The position numbers and the translations under genes are program-made. A stretch of DNA of 64,000 nt from Protonemura montana. Its lineage: Eukaryota > Arthropoda > Insecta > Plecoptera > Nemouridae. Each line of letters opens with the position of its first letter. Within the stretch, counting starts at the first letter, position 1. The notes under the pieces were generated by a model, which saw nothing but the letters and a program-made list of their open reading frames with translations, was not told the DNA's origin and made no database searches. Below, piece after piece: positions 11,901 through 21,673 of the stretch. The DNA is taken from assembly GCA_947568835.1 (NCBI GenBank), contig OX387609.1, forward strand, positions 2,856,001 to 2,920,000, written 5' to 3'.

Positions 11901-14900
11901 AGCAGGATTCCTTCACAAATCTATGCTGTCGAGAGGTTGATAAGCAAGGCGAGTGAAGTTGGTGTCGAGAGGTTGATAAGCAAGGCGAGTGAAGTTGCTG
12001 TCGAGAGGTTGATAAGCAAGGCGAGTGAAGTTGGTGTCGAGTGGTTGATAAGCAAGGCGAGTGAAGTTGCTGTTGAGAGGTTGATAAGCAAGGCGAGTGA
12101 AGTTGCTGGCGAGAGGTTGATAAGCAAGACGAGTGAAGTTGCTGTCGATAGGTTGATAAGCAAGGCGAGTGAAGTTGCTGTCGAGAGGTTGATTAGCAAG
12201 GTTGCCAGGTTTAAAACTTTATTTGTTTGTGGAGCAAAACAAACTTTAATTCTTGAGGGATGAAGGCCACGTTTGATGCCAACAATGGGCCACAAATGGA
12301 AATAGTTACCTTGGTTACGAGCCCTAGCAGCCAATCCCCGAACTAAAAACATGTGTACGCTCGGTAACCATAGCAACAAAAAAACAGTTGAAATAGATGA
12401 AATATGTGTTTAAATCGTCAGCCGGGGCAGTGACGTGCCCTGTAACTCCAGCTCTAGAGGGCTTGGGTTCGATAGATTGTGTTAACGCGTGAGCTCGAGG
12501 ACCGTTCATGTGACGATCCAAGTGCGACCGCTTACAACAAGACATTGCGTTTGTCGGCGTTCATGCAGCCGAGGACAACAGAGGACGGATAAGCGCAGCT
12601 CATAGGTTTGAGGTTAGGTTAGACGGTCATTGTCTTAAGATTATACAAATAAAGTAACATCGGCCTCGATGAACAAAATTAAGATGTGTTGTTAGGGTAG
12701 AAGATTCGAGATTCGTTCTGAAAGTGAACTACGTTGTGGAACACGTGCGGGGGACGCAATCTTGTCATGTCGAACCCTTTTTTTTTGACACAAAAAGCGT
12801 CTGCAGTGGAAAATGGCGGATGAAATTCTTGGTGCCAACGTTTTATTGCAAGTCAGCGCTCTTATGTTTTTTGTTATATTTTGAGTTTGTTCCTTTTGTA
12901 GTCCCGGTGATCTTTGCAAATAATTTGCAAAGGAACCTAAAAAAAAGTGACAGGTTACCTTCAAGGGACCCTCTGTGCTAATTTAAGCGCAAGTTTTTGT
13001 TGTTGTTGTTGTAAAACCGCTGACTTTTACTGCGAATTAGATTTTTTTTGTATGGTCATATTAAAAACACAATTTACCATAAAGAAAAAAAGCGAATTAT
13101 TTTTTTGTTCGTTTTCGTGAATTCGCTCGATGCCGGGGAAAGGTTAACCCGATGTCGGCAACCATATTTAAATCTAAGTCTGCTATTGTTGTCAATGCTT
13201 GCAGTGGAACAAATGCTAGGGGAACAACCGAGAATCGTCCGGCAAAATCTCAGAATCTCCCACAGATACGTTTTTAATAACATTCGGTAGGCAAATTTCC
13301 AAAGATTTTTCATAAAAGAAACAAACCATAAAGCAAATAAAATATATACAATTCGCTGTGCTCGCTACGCTCATTTAAAATGTCGGTAAATTACAATCAT
13401 ATGTTTGATTATTATGAACACTATCAACCTCTCAAAAATGTGTAATACTTAAGTGTATTCATGACTTGCAAATTCAAACTGGAAATCAAATTGAGAGATG
13501 TAAAGAAATCGCAAGTGACTTTAAGATATAAAATTCGGTGGAAGACTTTTTGCTTACATTGCCACTGTAAAATATGCCACCAGAAATTTCAGAACCACCA
13601 AAACCAGCACAAAAATGTAAAGTGCGTTGCAATAACCACCACATCCCCTACGCATCCCCTACGCATCTCCCCCTCAGCGGCATTTTCAACCAAAAAACAT
13701 CTATATCCCCCTTTCAAAAATCAATGTTCGACATTTTTCCTCTCGGCGGCTGTCTGCCTATGGCCGTGGGTCATCGCGAAAAGTGCGCTAGATTTTTCCC
13801 CCGCTTTTCATCACCCAGACAGAGATTCGTCCACATGACATTGACGTTCGCCCAAACCAGAGGGCGCTAGCGACTGACTGGCAGGGCAAAAAACATACTT
13901 CCTGAGCTCTGCACTCAGCAGAACCGACAAGCGACAGCACCTGTCGAACTGCATTTGTCTGTCGGAAGGCGTTCTACAAGCGAAGAATCTGATTCCATTA
14001 ACAACGAGTGGAGCGATCGGTGTCGCTATAATTGGACCAAATCGCTGCCAGTGGACAACGAATCCAGCGCCGAGATATCGCCTCGAAGTTGAGGGCGAAA
14101 GCACGGTTTTTTTGAGACGATTAATTTTGACGTTTCTACGCGTCACGATGTAAAAAGGAATGGCAGGAAATGAATCCAAGTGCTTTTGTTTGGAGATGAT
14201 AAGTGCAGTGACGGGAACTCGAGACTCGGAACTGACAGCCAACTTTTATCGACAGAGTTTTCAAATCGTTACCAATTTTCACGTTGCGTGTCACTTTGCT
14301 GGGTTTGAGTGCTGAGGTCTGCAGGCGTGAGTTGGTGTCGGCAAATCAGCGAGTTACTTGCCGATTGTACTCGACACGGCATGGTCTTAAAGAACACTCG
14401 ATTTAAAATTGAATCTAAAGGCCACAGCTTCATATATTTTTGTCAAGATCAATAGAAATTTCGAAAAATAATAGTGATATATATTTTTTTTTATAAGAGG
14501 CTCCAATTTAAGAGCCATCAAGACTCGTTTTTTTTTCTCAGGAGCTATACCCGTGGTAACATAAGATAGCAGAATTGAGAAGCTCTGTCAGGCGATCTCA
14601 GCATCTCCATGGCTACCAAACGTTGAATCTACCATTGAACCTTCTATGCTAGGCCATGATATACCCGTGGTAACATAAGATAGCAGAATTGAGAAGCTCT
14701 GTCAGGTGATCTCAGCATCTCCATGGCTACCAAACGTTGAATCTACCATTGAACCTCCTACGCTAGGCCATGATATACCCGTGGTAACATAAGATAGCAG
14801 AATTGAGAAGCTCTGTCAGGCAATCTTGATGGGCTTAAAAGTGGTGGTTATATTCAAAAACAACTTGTCTCAGCATGTTTTGTTAGGAAAATAGTTTCGA

Positions 14901-17900
14901 GCTCTCTGAGGCTGCTATAATTGAAAAGAAAGAACATGAAAATGAGTTAAAATGTTTTTTCATTTTCTCTCCATCATGAAATGCATCTCGGAAACAATTC
15001 TGACATCATATAAATCGTCCAGTCAGCTACGCGACTGTCAGAATGACAATTTGCAGCTTGCAGCCGAGACGAGTGAACCACTTAGCTAATCTTGGATTCT
15101 CTACAATCGAACAAACGCTTCTCCCGAGTGGAGCGTTCCAAATACTTGACACGCGTCAATTCCAGTCGAGCAAAATAAACACCTCTAAAGCCGCACCCCG
15201 TCCTTCGCCCTGCCCCACCCTGCACCCAGCAAGATCGTCGCGTGCGTCCGACGTAACTTGTTCAACGACGCATTGTGCAACGACGAGGCATTGTGAAGAC
15301 GTCACTGCGAGACGAGCGGAACAATGCGCCGATCTTTTGTCTTCGCAGACGAGATTATGGTGAAGTGGGGAAGATTAATTGATCTTCTTTTTATCCATTG
15401 CGGTATGGCAGCACAATGCTTGCCGAACGCGACCTTCGAAGTTGTAGGATTAGCATGGCGAACTCGCGTCTTATTGTACGGGTCTTACTACGTGCAGAGA
15501 TTAAAATAATTTATTGCTTTGTAAGAAAAATGAGAAGCTATGGTAGAAAATTGTGGAGGCTTTCCTTAAAATGACTCGGAAGTTCTCGCAATATCGATTT
15601 CCTTCTTGTAGGAAGCCGTGCAACGTTTGTTTTATCACTTTAAAACCGCCTGCCATTTCTCTCAGAGGAAATAAAGATTATGCCTTCAAATTCAAACCGA
15701 AATCCACGAATTTATATCTTTCCCACTGTATGTGACGTCATTAACCCAACTCCAAATATGTCACAAGTCCGCACGACGTCCTTTATGCCCGTGACACAAA
15801 CGCACATCATTAAACAGTCCAATATTATCTCGGAACTGCTCTAACTTTCTCTCTCTTAATCGCAATGCTGACCCAATACGTTTGTCTCTTTCTCCCTTGC
15901 AGACAGCCCTTCGTTCGGCATCAGCCGCGTGCCCGGATTCGGGTTTCCGGTCCACGAGGGTATGGCGATCTCTCTGCGCTGCGACGTCGACTCGAACCCC
16001 CCGTCCAGTCCCGTCTGGGTCAAAGGTAACCACCCAACCCCTGGACTGACGAGTTAGTGCACTCCATTAGCGAGCGAGCGCGTTGTGCAATCAACTTGAC
16101 GGCCCTAAAGTTCGACCCTTGCTACAATTGCTGGTCATCTCAGGGTCAAAGTCGCGTCCAATCACAGGCGTCGGTCACAGCTCAAGTTTTGGACCGGCAC
16201 GTCGTTTTGAGTGTAAAGTGATTTAATTTCGTTGTTCGTATTTGAGACTGGTTCATGCTCTATTTAGGCCAACGTCAACGATTGATATTTAGAGTCATAT
16301 TATTTAATCGTATAGATTTTGCCACAAGCACAATCGGGTGGCACCTACCGTTACCAAGTTTTGCCGGCATCGTTTGCTCAGCAATACATTAAACATTCAC
16401 GCTGTCAGACTTTATCAATAAACTCAGTGGTTATCTTTGTTTTGACAAATGTACTGTTACTACAATGAGTGTTCTTGCAGATGACGGCCCGCCGCCAGTG
16501 GCGCAGTCTGGCGACGGATTTCTCAACTTCAGCTCTATCCGCCGGGAACACAGCGGCTGGTACAAGTGCACGAGTCGCCATCTGTTGGGAGAATTCTCAT
16601 CCATTGGCTACTTCCTGAACATACGATGTGAGGAGGAGATTTTAACTTACATTTTACCTTTTTATTACATCCAGTCATGACAAAGAGTCAGGACCAGCTT
16701 TACATTTTCCAGTTGAATAAGCAAACGTTAATAAAAAACATAGTAAGTAACATAAGTAAAGGTTAATATGCAAGAAGAAGTATCTGATTGGCTGTAACCG
16801 TGGTGATAAATGAACTGACAGTTATATTTTCATACTGGTTAGTTATGCTCTGAGTCAGGTGTTGGATGGGTGACCATCATACACATGACCAGTTCTGTTC
16901 GGTAGAGAGGTTGGAGGGATGAAAGTTAAGCAACACTGCGCTGGGTCAGATTTCGGATGGGTGATCATCATACACATGACCAGTTCTGTTCGGGAGAGAG
17001 GTTGGAGGGATGAAAGTTAAGCAACAATGCGCTGTCAGGCATTGGATGGGTGACCATCACACACATGATTAGTTCTGTTCGGGATAGGCTGGTGGTATTA
17101 AAGTTAGCACCCAGCTCTACTCTCTGTTCTTTCAACCTCTCGACAGCGTAGATTTTTGATTGAATCCTCTTGTTCAAGTTGAACTGTCATTTAAAAGAAC
17201 TTTGAGCCAGTGGCCTCCTCGTTTACCACAGTAAAGTAGCAAACTACGTTCCAGCATCGGGTTTCCCCTCATTTTATCTAGACTATTTTAGGTTCATCAT
17301 CATCTACTTATTTCACCGACCCCAGACCAGTGTCAGTTCACCACAAAAAAATCGACCATCCATGACAGACTCCTTCATTTGCAGACGATCCTGGCGAGGT
17401 GACGCAGGACCCAGGACCTGGGGAGTCTACTGACGTCCAGGTAGCGCTTGGTGGCGCCGTGCAGCTGCAATGTCCGTCCGGCGTGCTAGGATGCTGGAAC
17501 CGTGTCGGCACCCAGGTGGGACAAGTGCTCAAGAAACATCTTCAACTCAACACACCTTTACAGTTGACAGATTTCACCGACTTTTGGCCTCAGTTAGCTG
17601 AAAGGCTTGGCATTTTTATTGACGCTTATGGTAGGTTAGGTTAGGTAAGATTAGGTTAGGATAGGTTAGATTAGGTTGGGTTAGGTTAGATTAGGCTGGG
17701 TTAGGTTAGATTAGGTTAGGTTAGGCTGGTTTAGGTTTAATTAGGTTAGGTTAGGTTAGATTAGGATAGGTTAGATTAGGTTAGGTTAGGTTAGGTTAGG
17801 TTAGGTTATGTTAGGTTATGTTAGTTTAAGTTAGACTTTTCTATTGACGCGTTGAGTTTATGAACTGCTTATGGTAGGTTACTTTTTCTAAATTGTAAAG

Positions 17901-20900
17901 TTATAAATTTAAGTATATATTTACCTACAAACTAACATGCTACGTCTTGCAAACACAGAATTTGGCAGTTATGGACGTGTTTCTGCCACACTTTGATAGC
18001 AAATCAGTAACTACTTTTGGCTTAGTTAAGCTGAATACCCCAGTGGCTTGGCGTTTGTATGTATTTTTTACTAACTCATCTGTGTTTTCAGGGCATGCTG
18101 GAGCCAGTTGGTCCTGGTCCCGAGCTGACTTTGGACAGAGTTCTCTACCAGGAGGCGGGCGACTACCGTTGTGTGGCCGGTAAGAGGGACATCTTCCCCC
18201 GGCATTGGAGGGAGAACCACCAAGTCAAGGTCACAGTCACGGGTAAGTAAACTAACAGTTGGTAAAGAGTTATTGGTATAATTTAAGACATTGATAACAT
18301 ACAATTGTAATAAGATCACTGTAAAATCATTATAAAAGATATGATTTGGCATTAGGACATGATTGGGTGGCATTCTTCTTATGACAAGATGCACATACCC
18401 TTCTCCCCCACCCCTCCTTCACCCTCCCCTCCAATACAACTTAAACCAAAACAAAATGTCACCTTTTTTTAATGTGGTCATTCTAGCATATTGATCACCT
18501 ATTTACTCCAAAAAAGATGAAGAGATTAAAGATGGAAACTCGTAAACAGCAGTTAACTAATGTGTGATTGTTTTTAGACTCATGTCTACTTCATGTAACC
18601 TTAGCACTCGATGGGAAATATTGGAAATTGAGTTGCTCTTTAGCTTAGCATTCAAAACCCAGTTCAAATAGTTTTTGTCAAAACTAAACATTTGTGTTTA
18701 AATACTTGCAGGCCGACCCGTGGTGTACCTCAGCAACAAGACGTTGTCAGCGACGACGGGACAGCAGCTCAACCTGGCGGTGGAGTTCTGTGCTAACCCG
18801 CCCGTCACTCGCGCGCTCTGGATGACCTCGTCGAGACTGATAGCGCCCGGGACACAGCAAGACAACGTGGTCGCACATCAGGTCACGGTCAGTACTGCAA
18901 GGTCACATGAGTCATGACAAGGTCACTCATCCAGCCTGGTCGAGGGAATGTCCTGTGTGGATTCATGAGAAAAAGGTCATGGAAATTAAAGTTAAGGACG
19001 GAGTATCATACTCCGAGGCACGTAAACGACTGCAGCTTTTTGCACCAAAATTCAGCCCCCTCAAATCATTTGCCACTGCAACAGCACACCCAGAGAACAC
19101 TCAACCCTCGAAAAAAAATTCAAGACCAGAAATAGAAAGTCTCACGCAGATGATGTCGCTCGTTTTAGCAGGTCAGAAAGAAAATACAGATAAACTAAAC
19201 ATTCAAACCAAGAAAATTGACGAGCAAACAGACCAGATCAGACAGTTACGAGAAGAAAATCAACAACTCACAAAATCAAAAAATTAAAAACGAACTCACT
19301 GTCCTGAAAACTCAATCAAATACACCTACCAAAAAAACAACAACAACCAAAACGACCAGTCGAATACAAAAAAAAAATACCGATAGAAATGTCAATAACA
19401 AAAACAATTCCAAGATCCCAAAGCTGGATGCACCTCAAACCTCAGATGACGAACAAACTAAGGCTTGTGGCAAAAAGGTTCACGAAAGAATTACTTTCCA
19501 TACCACTGACGAGGACGATGAGTGTGAGACCTCGCTGTTGACGCCCCTATAAACTCCAATATCCATTCATTCGACAAGGTCGCCACAAGGTCACTACTTT
19601 TTGTCTGGACAATTTCATGTTTCATTCCAGAATTTGGTTATGCACAATAAAATTGGTACGTCAGCAATACTCGTACAATTAATGAAAGCGTTGACACAAT
19701 AAAAGGGTTTTATTTACCTTACAATTTCTGTTCTTAGCTAATTACAATATACAAATACAATACAATATCAATCCAATATACAATTTGCATATCACAATAA
19801 CACAATCCACAATCCAATCCAATACAAATCCAATAACACAATTTCAAATCATTTTTAACCTCTAGTGCCCCAGTTTCATTCATTTTTCTCAAAAAAAGTA
19901 ACAATTATGTATTTCTTTGCCACCACAGAACGGGAGTTCGTCGCATTGTCACCAGGCGGTGCTGACGGTCCGTCAAGTGACTCCTGCCGATGGCGGGGAA
20001 TACGTGTTCGTGGTGAGATCGCCCCGAGGTCTGGCCGAGGCTGCCGTCAACGTGAACGTCACGCGTGCCAGCGGATTCTCGGTCTCGGTCGCCTCCAACG
20101 ACGTCGCCGCCCAGGCGATAGTTGGCGTCGCCATAGTCTTCGTCGTAGCGCTGGCGCTGGCGCAGACTCAGGTGCGTTCATCTTCCCGCCAACCAAGAGT
20201 CACTCTTATGATGCATGGGCTGGAGTCAGTTATCTATGTTCGGTTCAATTAATGACAGGAGCTTAAGATGCACATAGAACCTGATTAGCTGTCATCATGG
20301 AAATTAGTCTTTAACTGGCAGTTATCTTTGATTCATTTCTGGTGTTTAACGACGCACTGTTTTGACAACGGGTCATGCGGCACTGGTCTAATGACGTTGG
20401 TGAATAATTAGATGATGAGGATGATGTTGAACCTAACCTAGCCTAGAAGGGAGGAGGGGAAACCCGCTGCCGGAACGTAGACTACTCCTGTCGAAGGCGA
20501 CCGCCGGCTTAACGTACCTTCCGAAGGACGGTACAACGTGAACAACAGGATTCCTCCACAAATCCATGCTGTCGAGAGGTTGATAAGCAAGGCGAGTGAA
20601 GTTGCTGTACTAACTTTCATCCCTCCAACCTCTCTCCCGAACAGAACTGGTCATGTGTATGATGTTCACCCATCCAATACCTGACTCAGCGCAGTGTTGC
20701 TTAACTTCGGTGATCTCACGAGAACCGATGTTTCCTACACAACAAACCGTTCGGTGTAGTTATCTTATTAACTTGACTTTTTTAAACAAGCTCCTAGACA
20801 TACATGCATTTTATTTATATTTTATTTATGCTTGAAACCTTTATTATTAAACACATCAAAGTTAAAGTCGTTAAAGTTAGCGATCAGGGTTTCGGATAAG

Positions 20901-21609
20901 TATAGGGATTAGAGACAGGTTTCGAAGGTTGAGCGTTTTGTCAAGCTGAAGATAGATAGTGGTAGAAGGTTGCAGATTTAAGAGCAGGTGTCATGAGCTG
21001 TGTTGAAAAGGGGGAATGGAACTTTGTGGTGGTACAGGTTTTGTTTCGTTTTGTCACCATGGAAATTGGCGCCCATTTCTGCTGGTCCTCCCGACCATTT
21101 GGTTATTTTATGCTCATTCATACGCAGGACCTTCCTGTTTCTGAGAGAGAGGAAGGCGATTTACAGGATTTATTTCTGGTTTTACCTGTTACTATGTATA
21201 AAGCTTGTTTTGGATCCATATGAACCATTCGAATGCCTGAAATAAGGCACAATGGACTTCTCATCTAAAGGTGGCAAATTGTAGGTTAGAATTATTAGAC
21301 GAAGGGTATCAAAAAATGCAGTTTTTCACTTTAATCGATGTGGTTTATGCCTCAGCATAATCTGATACATCCCTGACTTGTCACACATAGTCCAGCAAGA
21401 TCTGGTCCTGGAATGAAACGAGGTGACGATGGTAAACGACCTCTCAAGTATCTCACATATTTTGTCTAACAAATTGTTCATTTGCTCCAGATTGTTGACT
21501 CTTGAAATTCTCAATTACCGAAGCGTCGAAGGAGCACGACCTCCGTCGGCGCCGATGACGCTGTCGTGCTTTGCAGCTGGCGCTCTGCTGGCTCCCCATC
21601 AAGACGTGA
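5791..21609 (+). CDS. Immunoglobulin-superfamily cell-surface protein, 3' part (nine exons)
   Basis: The nine exons are 5791-5991, 6590-6727, 15903-16025, 16481-16627, 17385-17515, 18092-18242, 18712-18887, 19929-20171 and 21577-21609. All junctions are GT-AG and every phase fits, giving about 447 residues. Most exons begin in phase 1, as usual for Ig-domain genes. At least four Ig-like domains are visible, each with a core Cys in the C-terminal strand or its partner: VVCIVEGG / ATITCVV, SLRCDVDSNPP / WYKCTSR, VQLQCPSG / DYRCVAG, and LAVEFCANPP / GGEYVFVV. The D-x-G-x-Y-x-C type motif is clear in the third. One hydrophobic segment (AIVGVAIVFVVALALA) follows. Such proteins mediate adhesion or receptor recognition at the cell surface. 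The set resembles invertebrate sidestep, borderless or nephrin-like proteins, but I cannot assign an orthologue. No signal peptide or first exon was found; these are probably upstream of the window. Confidence 0.82.
6150..6226 (-). mobile_element. Foldback MITE family 2, terminal piece
   Basis: TTTTTGTTAAAACTAGTGCT, then AAGTAGACATGAGTCTAAAA and AGCATCA: the inverted end of the element at 5266-5560, 0.6 kb downstream, with IgSF exon A between them. Confidence 0.8.
6590..6727 (+). CDS. IgSF gene exon B: second half of the Ig domain
   Basis: The acceptor at GATTCACAG was chosen because it restores the frame after exon A. It gives EHEHVSSEARLGRV and then NATITCVVSHETLANALNASLLLDVQ, an F-G strand with its Cys. 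Three N-x-S/T sequons occur here. The donor is T|GTAAGT. The frame is also open upstream to 6490, but using that start would break the phase. Confidence 0.75.
7552..8191 (+). mobile_element. 5S-rRNA-derived SINE, full length, 3 promoter boxes
   Basis: The element 7561-8182 is flanked by the 9-bp duplication ATATTTTCC (7552-7560 and 8183-8191). Its head matches the 5S rRNA internal region: GAAACACCGGCTCTCGTG, then TCACCGAAGTTAAGCAAC and TGGATGGGTGA. The part from GTTAAGCAAC to GGGATGAAA is repeated three times (7612, 7703, 7794; 91-bp period). A body of about 330 bp and the 3' end CGTCGTTAAACACCACAAAT follow, then an A-rich tail. 5S-derived SINEs are called SINE3. Confidence 0.9.
8192..11680. 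other. IgSF intron, mostly unremarkable
   Basis: Contains one foldback element (10398-10660) and a C-rich run near 8886-8910. No exon was recognised in this part of the 9.2-kb intron. Confidence 0.5.
10398..10660 (+). mobile_element. tRNA-like foldback element, full copy
   Basis: The left arm carries AACACTATAACCGTC and GATGCCCAAACGGG. The tRNA-like core reads AAGTAGCTCAATTGGTTAGA, then a degenerate T-arm. The right arm is TTTTTGAGACGG ... GCATTGCAAGCGTTTGCAAT. Confidence 0.8.
11681..12200 (-). mobile_element. 5S-SINE body copy, 5'-truncated, with 36-bp expansion
   Basis: The SINE 3' end (GTGGTGTTTAACGACGC on the + strand) and body are present, but the 5S head is missing. The GAGAGGTTGATAAGCAAGGC module is amplified into about eight 36-bp units between 11930 and 12200, giving open frames on both strands with a 12-residue repeat. 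Confidence 0.85.
12201..14546. other. IgSF intron, no gene recognised
   Basis: Open frames on both strands at 12.7-13.0 and 13.5-14.2 kb overlap each other and have no recognisable content. A solo foldback arm lies near 13408. Confidence 0.5.
14547..14845. repeat. 114-bp tandem repeat, 2.6 units
   Basis: Units start at 14547, 14661 and 14775 with ATACCCGTGGTAACATAAGA. The inner part has CTCCATGGCTACCAAACG. In the 9-kb IgSF intron. Confidence 0.9.
15903..16025 (+). CDS. IgSF gene exon C
   Basis: This exon follows a 9.2-kb intron. A pyrimidine tract ends TCCCTTGCAG, and the donor is G|GTAACC. The product contains RVPGFGFPVHEGMAISL, then RCDVDSNPPSSPVWVK, an Ig B-C strand. Its phase joins exon B (Y codon split 1/2) and exon D. 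Confidence 0.85.
16481..16627 (+). CDS. IgSF gene exon D
   Basis: The acceptor is GTTCTTGCAG and the donor is T|GTGAGG. The exon encodes DDGPPPVAQSGDGFLNFSSI, then RREHSGWYKCTSRHLLGEF, which completes the domain begun in exon C with the D/H-S-G-x-Y-x-C motif. Confidence 0.87.
16852..17350 (+). mobile_element. 5S-SINE copy, 5'-truncated and diverged
   Basis: Three degenerate 91-bp boxes (TGGATGGGTGA, CATACACATGACCAGTTCTG) are followed by a diverged body and an eroded tail ending at CACCACAAAAAAA. It stops about 35 bp before IgSF exon E. Confidence 0.8.
17385..17515 (+). CDS. IgSF gene exon E
   Basis: The acceptor is CATTTGCAG and the donor is CAG|GTGGGA. It encodes YDPGEVTQDPGPGESTDVQV, then ALGGAVQLQCPSGVLGCWN, the first half of the third recognised Ig domain. 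The end of a 5S-derived SINE lies only about 35 bp upstream of the acceptor. The exon ends in phase 0. Confidence 0.82.
17628..17830 (+). repeat. Interstitial telomere-type TTAGG repeat
   Basis: About 200 bp of GGTTA/GATTA pentamers with variants (TTAGATTAGG, GGCTGG). TTAGG is the telomere repeat of most arthropods. A degenerate stretch of the same kind lies at 6270-6380. Confidence 0.88.
18092..18242 (+). CDS. IgSF gene exon F
   Basis: The acceptor is GTGTTTTCAG and the donor is G|GTAAGT. It encodes GMLEPVGPGPELTLDRVLYQ, then EAGDYRCVAG, completing the domain of exon E. It is separated from exon E by an intron carrying the TTAGG block. Confidence 0.87.
18566..18690. mobile_element. Foldback MITE family 2, short two-armed copy
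   Basis: TTTTTAGACTCATGTCTACT at one end and TTCAAATAGTTTTTGTCAAA at the other, with a deleted middle. It ends about 20 bp before IgSF exon G. Confidence 0.72.
18712..18887 (+). CDS. IgSF gene exon G
   Basis: The acceptor is ATACTTGCAG. I chose the donor G|GTCAGT at 18888; CAG|GTCACG at 18882 is an in-frame alternative 6 bp shorter. The product runs GRPVVYLSNKTLSATTGQQL, then NLAVEFCANPPVTRALWM. A MITE remnant ends about 20 bp before the exon. Confidence 0.8.
18917..19595 (+). pseudogene. LINE (Jockey/I-type) ORF1 fragment, frameshifted
   Basis: The frame from about 18928 encodes WSRECPVWIHEKKVMEIKVK, then SYSEARKRL, the end of a gag-like zinc-knuckle ORF1 of non-LTR elements. An acidic coiled-coil (EENTDKL...QTDQIRQLREENQQL) follows. 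The frame shifts by one near 19281 in an A-rich run and continues to a stop at 19552. No ORF2 follows. The segment is flanked by ACAAGGTCACT at 18917-18927 and 19585-19595. Confidence 0.75.
19929..20171 (+). CDS. IgSF gene exon H: last Ig strand and membrane segment
   Basis: The acceptor is CACCACAG. It encodes NGSSSHCHQAVLTVRQVTPA, then DGGEYVFVVRSPRG, an Ig F-G strand in which the usual Cys position is Val; the Cys in SHCHQ may replace it. A linker and then VAAQAIVGVAIVFVVALALA follow, a membrane-spanning or GPI-signal hydrophobic stretch. The donor is CAG|GTGCGT. Confidence 0.82.
20320..20766 (-). mobile_element. 5S-SINE, full length, single promoter box
   Basis: The element 20329-20757 (about 429 bp) is flanked by the 9-bp duplication AGTTATCTT. 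It has one copy of the 91-bp box and a complete 5S head (CTTCGGTGATCTCACGAGAA as read on +). This looks like the unexpanded form. It lies downstream of IgSF exon H. Confidence 0.9.
21577..21609 (+). CDS. IgSF gene exon I: putative terminal exon, 10 codons and stop
   Basis: The acceptor CGTGCTTTGCAG is in phase 0 with exon H. The exon reads LALCWLPIKT and then TGA. A poly(A) signal stands about 60 bp further on. The protein would therefore end 13 residues after the hydrophobic segment. Other downstream exons cannot be excluded, so this is an inference from phase, acceptor and poly(A) signal. Confidence 0.48.
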   Translation: MALCWLPIKT

Positions 21610-21667
21610 AGCTGTCACGTTTAGGTCGTCGTCAATATAGCCATTATATACTGTACATTTAAGATTT

Positions 21668-21673
21668 AATAAA
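21668..21673 (+). terminator. Poly(A) signal AATAAA of the IgSF gene
   Basis: A canonical AATAAA stands about 60 bp after the stop codon of putative exon I. It supports this as the 3' end of the gene, although AATAAA is frequent in AT-rich DNA. Confidence 0.45.

Noticed and set aside
11921-12379. Open frames on both strands with a 12-residue repeat
   Set aside because: They arise from a 36-bp expansion inside a SINE copy; both strands being open is expected from the period.
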